A stretch of 37,451 bases of DNA from Hylemonella sp. UBA6679 (GTDB lineage Bacteria > Pseudomonadota > Gammaproteobacteria > Burkholderiales > Burkholderiaceae_C). Below the pieces are notes generated by a model. It made no database searches. It saw only the letters and a list, made by a program, of their open reading frames with translations, and was not told where the DNA came from. The position numbers and the translations under genes are program-made. Positions 1 to 9,099 of the stretch are shown piece by piece. The first letter of the stretch is position 1. Each line of letters begins with the position of its first letter. Location of the stretch: assembly GCA_002454975.1 (NCBI GenBank), contig DKJZ01000099.1, positions 1 through 37,451 of the forward strand, given 5' to 3'.

Positions 1-48
1 CATTCGATGGGGCGTTTTTATTTGTCCGTCACATTCCTTCTCGAAAAC

Positions 49-966
49 TCATTGATCAAAGACTTGATCATGTTCTATCTTGATAGCACCAGACTTGGAC
101 AAGTCATTCAGCAAGTCATCCACCCACAGGGCGCTGCTGGTGCTCGAAAAAAATTGCTGATGCAATAAGCTGAAGTAACTTGTTTGGTTTATCCAGGTAG
201 TCAGTGTCACCAAATCGATTTGACGTTGTTCCAGCAGCTTAAATTTAAGCAAAACCTTGGCTGCGTACCGTGCGTGGTACCTTGGATCTTTCTCAAACTT
301 GTTGAGCCTATGCCTTGCGCTTTGAAGAGAAGTTTTCACATCAGCAAAAGCTCGGCCATGACCGGGCACAACAATGTTGACCGGTAAATCCTCGATCAGT
401 TCGAGCGTTTCTCGAACCTCATGAAATGCATTTTTGCCCTCAAGTTCTGGAAAGACCACGCCAAAGCCGTTTTCCCAGAGTGCATCGGCAGATAACAACA
501 CACCATATTCCCGATCGAACAAGAGAACCGCGTGCGGGTCATGCCCAGGCGCAGCATGAGTCTCAAGATGATGCGCTTCAAGCGCGATGCTCGATCCGGG
601 TTGAAGAAGTTGTTGGTATGAAAACACAGGACATTGCTGTCCTGTAGGTTCATAGCTCAGATCAATCTCATCCCAGTTTAGCACTGCATCATGCAAACCA
701 GGGGGGATATGTGTCAGGCACTCAGGGTAGTGGTGTTGAAGCTTGGCATTGCCTCCACAATGGTCGCTGTGAAGGTGCGAGTTAACAATGTTTTGCAGGG
801 TACGACCTGCCAGCGTTGCTTCTACGAGTGCAAGTGTTTGTTCCGCATGCGTGGCATAGCCGGTATCCACGATGCTGGCTGTGCCCTCTCCCAAAAACAC
901 AATATTGTTCGAGGACAGCCAGCCACGTTCAAGCACCACCATGTCTGGCGGCAAAGGGTTGCGCAC
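49..966 (-). CDS. MBL-fold metallohydrolase
   Basis: 305-residue metallo-beta-lactamase-fold hydrolase. The metal-binding signature HLHSDH lies at residues 64-69 and is followed by CGGN; later metal-ligand segments are APGHD, the SADALW aspartate segment and VPGHG. The start is a GTG whose first base is shared with the TAG stop of the upstream acyl-CoA ligase (TAGTG), so the two genes are almost certainly translationally coupled and co-transcribed. The family covers glyoxalase II-like thioesterases, lactonases and other hydrolases. Next to an acyl-CoA ligase a thioester or ester substrate is plausible, but that is inference; the exact substrate cannot be read from the sequence. No signal peptide is visible, so it should be cytoplasmic. 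Confidence 0.85.
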   Translation of the reverse strand: MRNPLPPDMVVLERGWLSSNNIVFLGEGTASIVDTGYATHAEQTLALVEATLAGRTLQNIVNSHLHSDHCGGNAKLQHHYPECLTHIPPGLHDAVLNWDEIDLSYEPTGQQCPVFSYQQLLQPGSSIALEAHHLETHAAPGHDPHAVLLFDREYGVLLSADALWENGFGVVFPELEGKNAFHEVRETLELIEDLPVNIVVPGHGRAFADVKTSLQSARHRLNKFEKDPRYHARYAAKVLLKFKLLEQRQIDLVTLTTWINQTSYFSLLHQQFFSSTSSALWVDDLLNDLSKSGAIKIEHDQVFDQ

Positions 967-2651
967 TATTTGCCCGCCCTGAGCTCGCGGCGCAAAATCT
1001 TACCCACGTTAGATTTGGGCAATTCGTCTCTGAACTCAATGTACTTGGGCTGCTTATAACCTGTGAGGTTGTCTGCGCAGTACTTGGCCAAATCGTGCTC
1101 TGACAGGGTCGCGTCACTGCGCACCACATACACCTTGATGGCTTCACCAGCCTTGGCGTCCGGCACGCCAATCACAGCACACTCCAACACGCCTTCGCAC
1201 AACGAGATGACGTTTTCCAGTTCGCTTGGGAAGACATTGAAGCCGCTCACAATGATCATGTCTTTCTTGCGATCGACGATTTTTGTGTAACCACTCTCAT
1301 CCATGATGCCCACATCACCCGTGCGCATGAAGCCGTCGACTGTGAATGCTTTTTGTGTTTCTTCGGGCTGCTGGTAATAGCCATGCATCACATTCGGTCC
1401 GCGTATGCAAATTTCGCCAGACTCGCCAATGGGCAAGCTTTGACCGTCATCGTTTTTGATCGCAATCTCGACCCCCGGCAATGGCAAGCCAATGGAGCCA
1501 GAAAAACGGTTGCTGGTGACGGGGTTGTTGGTTCCAATAGCGCAGGTTTCGCTCATGCCCCAGCCCTCAATCATGGCGCAGCCCGTCACTTCATACCAAT
1601 GCTTGGCCGTGCCTTCTGAGGCAGCCATGCCACCAGCCTGTGACAACACAAGGTTGGAAAAATCCAAAGTTTTGAATTGTGGGTGCTGCAAAAGTGCGTT
1701 GAACAAGGTGTTGACAGCAGGCAGCAAATGGAAAGTTCGCTTCTTGAGCACCTCAATGAATTTGCCGATGTCTCTCGGGTTCGGAATCAACGTGGTGTGC
1801 GATCCCCAGCGTATGGTGAGAAAGCACAAGGTCAAAGCAAAGATGTGATACAGCGGCAAAGCTGCGATGCTGTTGGCTTGCTTGATGTCGCCTATGCGTT
1901 TAAGTGCAGGGGTAAACCAAGATTCAGCCTGGAGAATCGCTGCAGCCACGTTGCCGTGTGTGAGTACAGCGCCTTTGCTCAAACCGGTGGTGCCGCCGGT
2001 GTACTGCAAAAACGCAATGGAGTCCAGGTTCACATCGGCAGGACGCAGTGCTTGCGAGGCGCCTATGGCCAACGCCTGTTTGAACGTCGTCACTGTGCGA
2101 GTGTCATCGATGGGCAGGCGGTAGGCCGGCACCATCTTTGCCAGGTGGCGAACAGCAAACGTGATCCAACGCCCATAAAACGGACCCAGCAAGTCACCCA
2201 TCGAGGCCATGCACACATGCTTGACCTGGGTTTTATCAATCACTTCTTCCAAGGTGTGCGCAAAATTCTCAAGCACCACAATGGCTGTAGCCCCGGAATC
2301 TTTGAGTTGGTGCTCAAGCTCTCTGGCCGTGTAGAGGGGGTTGACGTTCACACAGGTGTAGCCAGCCCTCAAAATGCCCGACATGGTCACTGCAAACTGA
2401 GGGATGTTGGGCAGCATGATGGCCACACGCGCATGTGGCTCCAAGCCAAGCCTTTGTAACCACGCACCCAGCGCGGCAGACAGCTCGTCGAGCTGCTTGT
2501 AAGTCATCCACTGATCCATGCAAACAGAAAACGGTCTGGCGGCATTGGTCCTGAACGACTCCTCGAGCAGTTGATTCAAAGAGGTGTACTGACTCAGGTC
2601 AATCTCGTGGGGTACACCAGGGGGGTATTGCTTCACCCAAAACTTGTCCAT
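966..2651 (-). CDS. fadD: long-chain fatty acid--CoA ligase (FadD-like)
   Basis: 561-residue member of the adenylate-forming superfamily (ANL). The AMP-binding P-loop YTGGTTGLSKG lies at 217-227, the WGMSET core motif follows mid-protein, then the hinge region RTGDVG...VDRKKDMI, and the C-terminal catalytic lysine is K551 in PKSNVGKILRRELR. The length matches bacterial FadD enzymes (about 560 residues). It activates free fatty acids to acyl-CoA with ATP at the inner face of the membrane. The start is supported by AGGAG about 10 bases upstream on the minus strand (near 2662-2666). It is the first gene of a two-gene operon with the MBL hydrolase. Other medium- or aryl-acid ligases are similar, so chain length is not certain. 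Confidence 0.88.
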   Translation of the reverse strand: MDKFWVKQYPPGVPHEIDLSQYTSLNQLLEESFRTNAARPFSVCMDQWMTYKQLDELSAALGAWLQRLGLEPHARVAIMLPNIPQFAVTMSGILRAGYTCVNVNPLYTARELEHQLKDSGATAIVVLENFAHTLEEVIDKTQVKHVCMASMGDLLGPFYGRWITFAVRHLAKMVPAYRLPIDDTRTVTTFKQALAIGASQALRPADVNLDSIAFLQYTGGTTGLSKGAVLTHGNVAAAILQAESWFTPALKRIGDIKQANSIAALPLYHIFALTLCFLTIRWGSHTTLIPNPRDIGKFIEVLKKRTFHLLPAVNTLFNALLQHPQFKTLDFSNLVLSQAGGMAASEGTAKHWYEVTGCAMIEGWGMSETCAIGTNNPVTSNRFSGSIGLPLPGVEIAIKNDDGQSLPIGESGEICIRGPNVMHGYYQQPEETQKAFTVDGFMRTGDVGIMDESGYTKIVDRKKDMIIVSGFNVFPSELENVISLCEGVLECAVIGVPDAKAGEAIKVYVVRSDATLSEHDLAKYCADNLTGYKQPKYIEFRDELPKSNVGKILRRELRAGK

Positions 2652-2770
2652 TGATTTTTGTCTCCTAACGCGTCCGATTAAGCCCTCAATGAAGCCATTT
2701 TCATAGAGGATAAATCCTTAGTTTTTCGTTCAAATGTGCATGTTTGCCGCACAAAAGTTAGGATAACCGG

Positions 2771-3460
2771 ATGTTTGAAGCAGGTGGTAAAGACCCTTTG
2801 GGTCTAACGACGATGAAAAATCAAGGCGGCTGGTGGCGATCCTCGGCCATTCGACAGCTTCATGCCCGCCATCTGCCCCGCATCACCAAGCACTTGCTGG
2901 CCTTGAGCCCGGAAGATCGGTACTTGCGATTTGGCTATGCCGCCCACGACGAACAAATCCTGAAGTACGCCAAGGGTCTGAATTTTGAGCAAGACAGCGT
3001 CTTTGGCATCTTCAACTGGCGCCTGCGTTTGATCGCCATGGCCCATGTGGCCTACTCGGTTGACAAGCATTTGGATGCCTGCGCCGAGTTTGGGGTGTCT
3101 GTGGACAAGTCAGCACGCGGGCGCGGGTTGGGTGGTTTGCTGTTTGAGCGAGCTGTGACGCACGCAAGAAACGAGGGCGTTGCGCTCATGTTCATCCACG
3201 CACTGAGCGAAAACACAGCGATGTTGAAAATCGCTAAAAAAGCCGGGGCGAGCATTGAGCAAGAAGCAGGCGAGACACAAGCCTATTTGCGCCTGCCCCC
3301 CGCCACATTTGACACCCGCATGAGCGAAATGCTCGAAGAGCAATGGGCGCAGACGGAATACCGCCTGAAGGTGCAGGCCAAGGAGTTCATGGCCTTGTTG
3401 GCCAACTTGCAAGAAATTCGCAAAGGTGTGCAAGACGGACGACACCGCTCGGGCTCTTGA
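2771..3460 (+). CDS. GNAT family N-acetyltransferase
   Basis: 229-residue protein with a single GNAT fold. The acetyl-CoA pyrophosphate-binding loop (ARGRGLGGLLFERA) is near residues 115-127, and the beta-bulge/helix segment with ENTAMLKIAKKAGA follows. The N-terminal half has the usual 'L(S)PEDRYLRFG' segment of stand-alone GNATs in this group. About 50 residues after the GNAT fold are helical and charged. The ATG at 2771 is preferred because AGGA lies 7-8 bases upstream; an in-frame ATG at 2816 has no ribosome site. The substrate is unknown. It is divergent from fadD across a 119-base gap that must hold both promoters. Confidence 0.82.
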   Translation: MFEAGGKDPLGLTTMKNQGGWWRSSAIRQLHARHLPRITKHLLALSPEDRYLRFGYAAHDEQILKYAKGLNFEQDSVFGIFNWRLRLIAMAHVAYSVDKHLDACAEFGVSVDKSARGRGLGGLLFERAVTHARNEGVALMFIHALSENTAMLKIAKKAGASIEQEAGETQAYLRLPPATFDTRMSEMLEEQWAQTEYRLKVQAKEFMALLANLQEIRKGVQDGRHRSGS

Positions 3461-3515
3461 GGCAAGCCACTGACAATCCGCTATCCTTACAGTGTCTCAA
3501 CAAACCATTGCCCTT

Positions 3516-4385
3516 GTGTCAGAACCTCATCCTGCGCGCCCTAAAGAAGACCGGCGCACGCTGCTCCAAAAAATTGCAGATTTTCTCCACCCACGCCCAG
3601 ACAACACGGCGGAGCTGATCGAGACCCTGGCAGAGGCAGAGGACAACAACATCATTGCGGCCGAGTCCCGCGTGATGCTAGAGGGCGTGATTCGGCTCGC
3701 AACCATGACCGCGGGCGATGTGCTGGTGCCCGCTCCCCGCATGGATGTGCTCAACATCGAGTCACCCGTGGATGAGCTGCTGCACCAGATCATTGATGCC
3801 GGGCACTCGCGGTTTCCTGTTTATGAGGGGGATCGCGAAAACCTCATTGGCATTCTCATGGCCAAGGACTTGCTCAAGCTCCAGCGCGCCCCAGAGCTCA
3901 ATATTCGCGCTTTGCTCCGGCCTGCTGTGTTTGTTCCCGAAAGCAAAGGCCTCAATGATTTGCTGCGTGAGTTCAGGGGCAACCGCAATCATTTGGCCAT
4001 CGTCATTGATGAGTTTGGGCGGGTGGCTGGCCTGATCACCATCGAGGATGTGCTGGAGGAAATCGTCGGGGAAATCGAAGACGAGTTCGACATCCCCGAA
4101 GACAACGGCGACATCTTTGCGCTGGCAGACCGGTCCTACAGGGTCAGTGGCGACACCACCATCGACCGTGTCAACCTCGCCTTTGACGTGAGCATCAGCA
4201 ACCAGCCCGGTGACTTGGACTTTGACACCATCGGTGGCCTCATCGCCCATGAAATGGGCCATGTGCCGCAAAAAGGCGAGCACTTCATCCTGGCTGGCTT
4301 GCGTTTTCAAGTGCTGCACACCAAAGGCGGCGCCGTGAAATGGTTCAAAGTCAGCCCAGCGCCTGCGGGGCATGTTGAAGCCTGA
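3516..4385 (+). CDS. corC: CorC/HlyC-type CBS-domain protein
   Basis: About 289 residues. A pair of CBS domains occupies the middle, including the stretch VIDEFGRVAGLITIEDVLEEIVGEIEDEFD, and a C-terminal CorC_HlyC (transporter-associated) domain ends in HTKGGAVKWFKVS. This is the soluble YbeX/CorC type: no membrane DUF21 domain is present. In E. coli ybeX sits directly upstream of lnt, as here. The family is linked to magnesium/cobalt efflux and to ribosome or envelope homeostasis. No strong ribosome site exists; GTG at 3516 (VSEPHPARP) is chosen as the family-typical N-terminus, while a GTG at 3492 would add eight residues. The 3' end overlaps lnt by 14 bases. Confidence 0.85.
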   Translation: MSEPHPARPKEDRRTLLQKIADFLHPRPDNTAELIETLAEAEDNNIIAAESRVMLEGVIRLATMTAGDVLVPAPRMDVLNIESPVDELLHQIIDAGHSRFPVYEGDRENLIGILMAKDLLKLQRAPELNIRALLRPAVFVPESKGLNDLLREFRGNRNHLAIVIDEFGRVAGLITIEDVLEEIVGEIEDEFDIPEDNGDIFALADRSYRVSGDTTIDRVNLAFDVSISNQPGDLDFDTIGGLIAHEMGHVPQKGEHFILAGLRFQVLHTKGGAVKWFKVSPAPAGHVEA

Positions 4386-5931
4386 GGTGGGGCCGCCGCT
4401 GAGCTACACAAGCTGGGCTTATGCGGGCTGTGCTGTCGCGGGTGTCTTGCAGGCCCTGAGCCTGGCCTTGCCTTGGACAGAGCAACCTTCGGCACTGCTG
4501 CAAATTGTGAGCTTGGTTTTGTTTGCCAGCTTGCTGGACCGTGCCAGGCATCTGCGCCAAGCCGCTAGCCTGACATGGACGTTTGCAACAGCCTGGTTAT
4601 GCGTGACGTTTTGGTGGCTGTTCACAGCCCTGCACACCTACGGTAGCCTGCCAGCCCTCTTGGCCGTGCTGGCCGTGTTGAGCCTGGCGGCTGCGTTGAG
4701 CCTTTACCATGCCGCAGCCATGGCGCTCTACCACTGGCTCAAGCCTGGCTCGGGGTGGGGCAGAGCTTGCCTTTTCGGTGCACTGTGGATAGCCGCTGAA
4801 TTGGCGCGTTCGCTTTGGTTCACCGGTTTTGGTTGGGGTGGGGTTGCCTATGCGCACATTGAAGGCGTGATGTCGGCTTGGGCGCCATGGGTGGGTGCAC
4901 ATGGTATGGCCGCCTTGATCGCGGCGTTGGCCATGGGCTTGGCGCACTTGCGCCCACACCTGGGTATCAGCGGCGTGCATGTGTTGATCGCTGTGTGTGT
5001 GCTGCCCTGGGCTGCGAAGCAACTGGTGCCTGAATCTGCGGCATGGACCCGCAGCAGCGGCACCATCAGCCTCTTGCTTTTGCAAGGCAACATCGCACAA
5101 AACGAAAAATTCGAGCAAGGCACCGGCGTGCCTGAGGCCCTGTCTTGGTATGGCGACATGCTCAAAAACGGCCAAGCCGATGTGGTGGTGGCGCCCGAAA
5201 CAGCCCTGCCCCTGTTGCCCGAACAGCTGCCGCCTGCCTATTGGCCTGCCTTGCGCGAGAGCTTCGCCACGGGCGAACGTGCCGCCATGATCGGCATGCC
5301 TCAGGGCAGTTTTTTGGAGGGCTACACCAACTCCGTCATCGGCTTGCTGCCCGCGCAAAAAGACATTTGGCGTTATGACAAACATCACCTCGTGCCTTTT
5401 GGCGAGTTCATTCCGCCCCTGTTTCGTTGGTTCACCGAGCTGATGAACATCCCCCTTGGTGATTTCAACCGAGGGGCCATCAACCAGCCCTCCTTGGCTT
5501 GGAAAGGGCAGCGCTTGGCCGCCAACATTTGCTTTGAAGACCTGTTTGGCGAAGAGTTGGCCCGCCGATTCTTGGTCAAGCAGCCTCCCACCGTGTTTGT
5601 CAATGTCAGCAACATGGCGTGGTTTGGTCGCAGTCAAGCGCCAGATCAGCATTTGGCCATCTCTCGGCTGCGTGCTTTGGAGTTCGAGCGGCCTTTTGTG
5701 CGCGCCACCAACACAGGCATGACCGCAGCCATCAACCACCATGGCCTGGTGCATGCGCAGTTGCCACGTTTCGAGCGCGGCAGCTTGGCCGTGGTGGTTG
5801 AGGGGCGCGAGGGATTGACGCCCTACGCAAGCTGGGTGGCGCGTGCGGGGCTTTGGCCTTGCTGGCTGTTGGCCATTGCTGTGGTGGGCCTGGCTTGGCG
5901 GGCTCGGCGAGAGCGGCCCGAAGCCCCGTAA
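4372..5931 (+). CDS. lnt: apolipoprotein N-acyltransferase
   Basis: 519 residues, typical Lnt length. The N-terminal half is a run of hydrophobic helices (about residues 15-210); a periplasmic carbon-nitrogen hydrolase domain follows and one more membrane helix is near the C-terminus (about 490-508). The catalytic triad is visible: E276 in APETALP, K337 in YDKHHLVPFGEFIP and C387 in NICFEDLFG. Lnt transfers the third acyl chain onto the N-terminal cysteine of lipoproteins in the inner membrane, needed for Lol-dependent sorting to the outer membrane. The 14-base overlap with corC implies coupled translation. Confidence 0.95.
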   Translation: MLKPEVGPPLSYTSWAYAGCAVAGVLQALSLALPWTEQPSALLQIVSLVLFASLLDRARHLRQAASLTWTFATAWLCVTFWWLFTALHTYGSLPALLAVLAVLSLAAALSLYHAAAMALYHWLKPGSGWGRACLFGALWIAAELARSLWFTGFGWGGVAYAHIEGVMSAWAPWVGAHGMAALIAALAMGLAHLRPHLGISGVHVLIAVCVLPWAAKQLVPESAAWTRSSGTISLLLLQGNIAQNEKFEQGTGVPEALSWYGDMLKNGQADVVVAPETALPLLPEQLPPAYWPALRESFATGERAAMIGMPQGSFLEGYTNSVIGLLPAQKDIWRYDKHHLVPFGEFIPPLFRWFTELMNIPLGDFNRGAINQPSLAWKGQRLAANICFEDLFGEELARRFLVKQPPTVFVNVSNMAWFGRSQAPDQHLAISRLRALEFERPFVRATNTGMTAAINHHGLVHAQLPRFERGSLAVVVEGREGLTPYASWVARAGLWPCWLLAIAVVGLAWRARRERPEAP

Positions 5932-5957
5932 AATCAAGGTTTTACATTGCTTGGTGC

Positions 5958-5976
5958 CATGGGTGGTGAACCCATG
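5958..5976 (+). promoter_or_regulatory. small hairpin in the glyQ leader
   Basis: Perfect 7-bp stem CATGGGT / ACCCATG with a 5-base loop, in the 78-base gap between lnt and glyQ, about 33 bases before the glyQ start. No T-run follows, so it is not a standard terminator. A TAAAAT hexamer overlaps the lnt stop and could be a -10 box, but no good -35 is found at proper spacing. The role is unknown. Confidence 0.35.
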
Positions 5977-6009
5977 TTTGCCATGCAGGTTCAGCCCTAG
6001 ACCCCCACC

Positions 6010-6915
6010 ATGTTGACCTTCCAGCAAATCATTTTGAAACTCCAGGCCTACTGGGATGCCCAGGGCTGCGCACTTTTGCAGCCCTATGACATGGAAGTCG
6101 GCGCCGGCACGTCACATACCGCTACATTTTTGAGAGCAATTGGCCCTGAGCCTTGGAAGGCCGCCTATGTGCAGCCCAGCCGCAGGCCCAAAGACGGCCG
6201 CTACGGCGAAAACCCCAATCGCCTGCAGCACTACTACCAGTTTCAAGTGGTGCTCAAGCCCGCGCCCAGCAACATCTTGGAGCTGTACCTGGGGTCGCTT
6301 GAGGCTCTGGGCTTTGATTTAAAGAAAAACGACATCCGTTTTGTAGAAGACGATTGGGAAAACCCAACCCTGGGCGCCTGGGGCTTGGGCTGGGAGGTTT
6401 GGCTCAATGGCATGGAGGTCACGCAGTTCACCTACTTTCAGCAGGTGGGGGGTATTGACTGCAAGCCTATCACCGGTGAAATCACCTACGGCTTGGAGCG
6501 TCTGGCCATGTACCTCCAGGGGGTCGACAACGTCTACAACCTCAAGTGGACCGACACCATGAGTTATGGGGATGTGTATCTTCAAAACGAACAAGAGCAA
6601 TCGGCCTACAACTTTGAGCACTCTGACGCAGACTTTTTGTTCACAGCCTTTGGCGCGCATGAAAAGCAGGCCCAGTACCTCATGACCCAGCAGCTCGCGC
6701 TCCCTGCTTACGAGCAGGTGCTCAAGGCGGCACACACCTTCAATTTGCTCGACGCCCGCGGGGCCATCAGCGTGACAGAACGTGCTGCCTACATTGGCCG
6801 TATCCGCAACCTGGCCAGAGCCGTGGCACAAAGCTATTTTGAGAGCCGTGAGCGACTGGGCTTCCCCATGGCCCCGCGTGAATGGGTGGCACACATGCCC
6901 CACAAAGCTGCCTGA
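6010..6915 (+). CDS. glyQ: glycine--tRNA ligase alpha subunit
   Basis: 301 residues, the standard length of bacterial GlyQ. Characteristic stretches are FQQIILKLQAYWDAQGC at the N-terminus, EVGAGTSHTATFLRA, YVQPSRRPKDGRYGENPNR, and GLERLAMYLQGVDNVY in the class II core. It forms the alpha2beta2 glycyl-tRNA synthetase with GlyS, encoded 27 bases downstream; alpha carries the adenylation site. Cytoplasmic and essential. Gene order lnt-glyQ-glyS-gmhB-plsC is familiar from Burkholderiales. Confidence 0.97.
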   Translation: MLTFQQIILKLQAYWDAQGCALLQPYDMEVGAGTSHTATFLRAIGPEPWKAAYVQPSRRPKDGRYGENPNRLQHYYQFQVVLKPAPSNILELYLGSLEALGFDLKKNDIRFVEDDWENPTLGAWGLGWEVWLNGMEVTQFTYFQQVGGIDCKPITGEITYGLERLAMYLQGVDNVYNLKWTDTMSYGDVYLQNEQEQSAYNFEHSDADFLFTAFGAHEKQAQYLMTQQLALPAYEQVLKAAHTFNLLDARGAISVTERAAYIGRIRNLARAVAQSYFESRERLGFPMAPREWVAHMPHKAA

Positions 6916-6942
6916 CCCCCCAAGCCACGAACCGACGACGCC

Positions 6943-9087
6943 ATGAATAACCTGTTGATTGAACTTTTTGTTGAAGAGTTGCCCCCCAAAGCCCTGAACA
7001 AACTCGGCGATGCTTTTGCGGCTGTTTTGTTGGCGCAATTGAAAGCGCAAGGCCTGGCCAGCGCCGAGTCGCACGTCACGGCGTTTGCTTCTCCGCGGCG
7101 GCTGGCTGTCCACATCACCGGTGTGGCGGCCCAAGCGGCAGACAAAGCGGTGTCGCAAAAGCTCATGCCGACCCATGTGGGCTTGGACAGCCAGGGCCAG
7201 GCCACGCCGGCTTTGCTGAAAAAACTCCAGGCCTTAGGCGCAGATGTGCAGGATCCGCAAGCCGCGGTCAACCAGCTCAAGCGTGTGGATGATGGCAAGG
7301 CGCAAGTCTTGTTTTTTGAAAGCGTGATGACGGGCGCAACCTTGGCCGAGGGCTTGCAAAAAGCTTTGCTCGACAGCCTCGCCAAGTTGCCCATTCCCAA
7401 AGTCATGCAGTACCAGCTTGAATCGGGTTGTGATTTGCCGGGGTGGAGCAGCGTGAGCTTTGTTCGTCCAGCCCACGGTCTGGTGGCCTTGTACGGTGAC
7501 CAGGTGGTGCCCGTGCAAGCGCTGGGCTTGCAAGCAGGGCGCACCACGCAAGGTCACCGGTTTGAGGCGGCCGTCTCGCCGGTGAGCTTTGCCCATGCAG
7601 ACAGCTATGCGGACACCTTGGCCAAAGACGGCGCGGTGATTGCAAGTTTTGCCCAACGACGTGCAGACATCGAGCGTCAACTCAAAGTTGCCGCCGACAA
7701 GATCGGTGGCGGGGTGCGCGCTATCCATGACGACGCCTTGCTCGACGAAGTCACAGCTTTGGTGGAGCGACCCAATGTGCTGACATGTGCGTTTGAAGCG
7801 CAGTTCCTGGATGTGCCCCAGGAGTGCTTGATTTTGACCATGAAAGCCAACCAGAAGTACTTCCCGCTGCTCGATGCTGCTGGCAAACTCACCCATCAGT
7901 TTCTCGTGGTGAGCAACATCTCGCCCAGCGACACCAGTGCCGTCACGGGTGGCAATGAGCGCGTGGTACGCCCCCGCTTGGCTGATGCGAAATTCTTTTT
8001 CGACCAAGACCGTAAAAAAACCTTGGCCTCGCGCGTGGCCGGCCTCGATAAGGTGGTCTATCACAACAAACTGGGCACCCAGGGTGAGCGCGTGTTGCGG
8101 GTTCGTGCCATTGCGCGCGGCATTGCCCATTTGCTGACCCAAGCTGGCGCAGCCACCCCCGAGCTCAGCCAGCAGGCCGATACGGCCGCTGAGCTGGCCA
8201 AAGCGGATTTGCTCACCGACATGGTTGGCGAGTTTCCCGAGCTCCAAGGCACCATGGGCGGCTATTACGCCATCCACGATGGCTTGAGCATCGAAATCGC
8301 CCAGGCCATTGAAGACCATTACAAGCCGCGCTTTGCTGGCGACGAGCTGCCACGCAACCGCGTGGGCCTGTTGGTAGCCTTGGCCGACAAACTCGAAACC
8401 CTGGTCGGCATGTTTGGCATTGGCAATTTACCCAGCGGCGACAAGGACCCCTTTGCTTTGCGCCGCCATGCTTTGGGTGTCATTCGCATGCTGGTGGAGC
8501 AAGACTTGCCCTTGAGTTTGCGTGCGCTGCTCGATGTGGCAACTCCAGCCTTCCAGGGCTTGATCAACCCGGCCTCAGAGGCCTTGCTCGACTTCATGTT
8601 TGATCGTCTGGCCAGCAGCCTGCGCGAGCAGGGCTACAGCGCCCAAGAGGTCGATGCGGTGCTGGCCTTGCGACCCGAGCGGTTGAGCGAGGTGGCCAGG
8701 CGGCTCGCTGCTGTTAGAAGTTTTTCCGCACTGCCCGAGGCGCCCGCCCTGGCTGCGGCCAACAAGCGTGTGGGAAATATCTTGAAGAAGGTCGAAGGTG
8801 GCGTGCAAGCCGCCATCAACCCGGCTTTGTTGCATGAGGCGGCCGAGAAGGCGTTGGCAGACGCTCTTAAATTGGTAGCATCTCAAGCAGATGCTGCTTG
8901 GGCTGCAGGCAATTATGAGGCTAATCTTCAGGCTTTGGCAGCACTCAAAGCGCCGGTGGATGCCTTCTTTGAGCATGTCATGGTCAATGCCGATGACCCA
9001 GCCCTCAGAGCCAACCGTCTGGGCTTGCTGGCCACGCTCCATGGCGCCATGAACCGTGTGGCCGATCTCTCACGTTTAGCCGCCTAA
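6943..9087 (+). CDS. glyS: glycine--tRNA ligase beta subunit
   Basis: 714 residues; E. coli GlyS is 689, so slightly long but normal for betaproteobacteria. It begins with the canonical NLLIELFVEELPPKAL and contains FASPRRLAVHI, LTMKANQKYFPLLD, NERVVRPRLADAKFFFDQD, DKDPFALRRHALGVIR and a C-terminal anticodon-binding helical domain ending VMVNADDPALRANRLGLL. It supplies tRNA recognition to the alpha2beta2 enzyme. It follows glyQ by 27 bases and precedes gmhB by 12, so one transcript is likely. Confidence 0.97.
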   Translation: MNNLLIELFVEELPPKALNKLGDAFAAVLLAQLKAQGLASAESHVTAFASPRRLAVHITGVAAQAADKAVSQKLMPTHVGLDSQGQATPALLKKLQALGADVQDPQAAVNQLKRVDDGKAQVLFFESVMTGATLAEGLQKALLDSLAKLPIPKVMQYQLESGCDLPGWSSVSFVRPAHGLVALYGDQVVPVQALGLQAGRTTQGHRFEAAVSPVSFAHADSYADTLAKDGAVIASFAQRRADIERQLKVAADKIGGGVRAIHDDALLDEVTALVERPNVLTCAFEAQFLDVPQECLILTMKANQKYFPLLDAAGKLTHQFLVVSNISPSDTSAVTGGNERVVRPRLADAKFFFDQDRKKTLASRVAGLDKVVYHNKLGTQGERVLRVRAIARGIAHLLTQAGAATPELSQQADTAAELAKADLLTDMVGEFPELQGTMGGYYAIHDGLSIEIAQAIEDHYKPRFAGDELPRNRVGLLVALADKLETLVGMFGIGNLPSGDKDPFALRRHALGVIRMLVEQDLPLSLRALLDVATPAFQGLINPASEALLDFMFDRLASSLREQGYSAQEVDAVLALRPERLSEVARRLAAVRSFSALPEAPALAAANKRVGNILKKVEGGVQAAINPALLHEAAEKALADALKLVASQADAAWAAGNYEANLQALAALKAPVDAFFEHVMVNADDPALRANRLGLLATLHGAMNRVADLSRLAA

Positions 9088-9099
9088 GCGTCCCAAGCC

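Noticed and set aside
1..48. Possible start of another minus-strand gene at position 3
   Set aside because: A CAT at 1-3 would read ATG on the minus strand, but no ribosome site is visible and the body would lie outside the window.
1677..2459. 260-residue plus-strand open frame
   Set aside because: Antisense to the acyl-CoA ligase, which carries all expected ANL motifs.
5932..6009. T-box or riboswitch upstream of glyQ
   Set aside because: Only a 78-base gap with one 7-bp hairpin, no T-box sequence and no anti-terminator; T-boxes are not expected in betaproteobacterial glyQ.
4597..6027. 476-residue minus-strand open frame
   Set aside because: It lies antisense to lnt, which has a full catalytic triad; the translation is low-complexity His/Gln/Arg-rich, typical of the shadow of a GC-rich gene.
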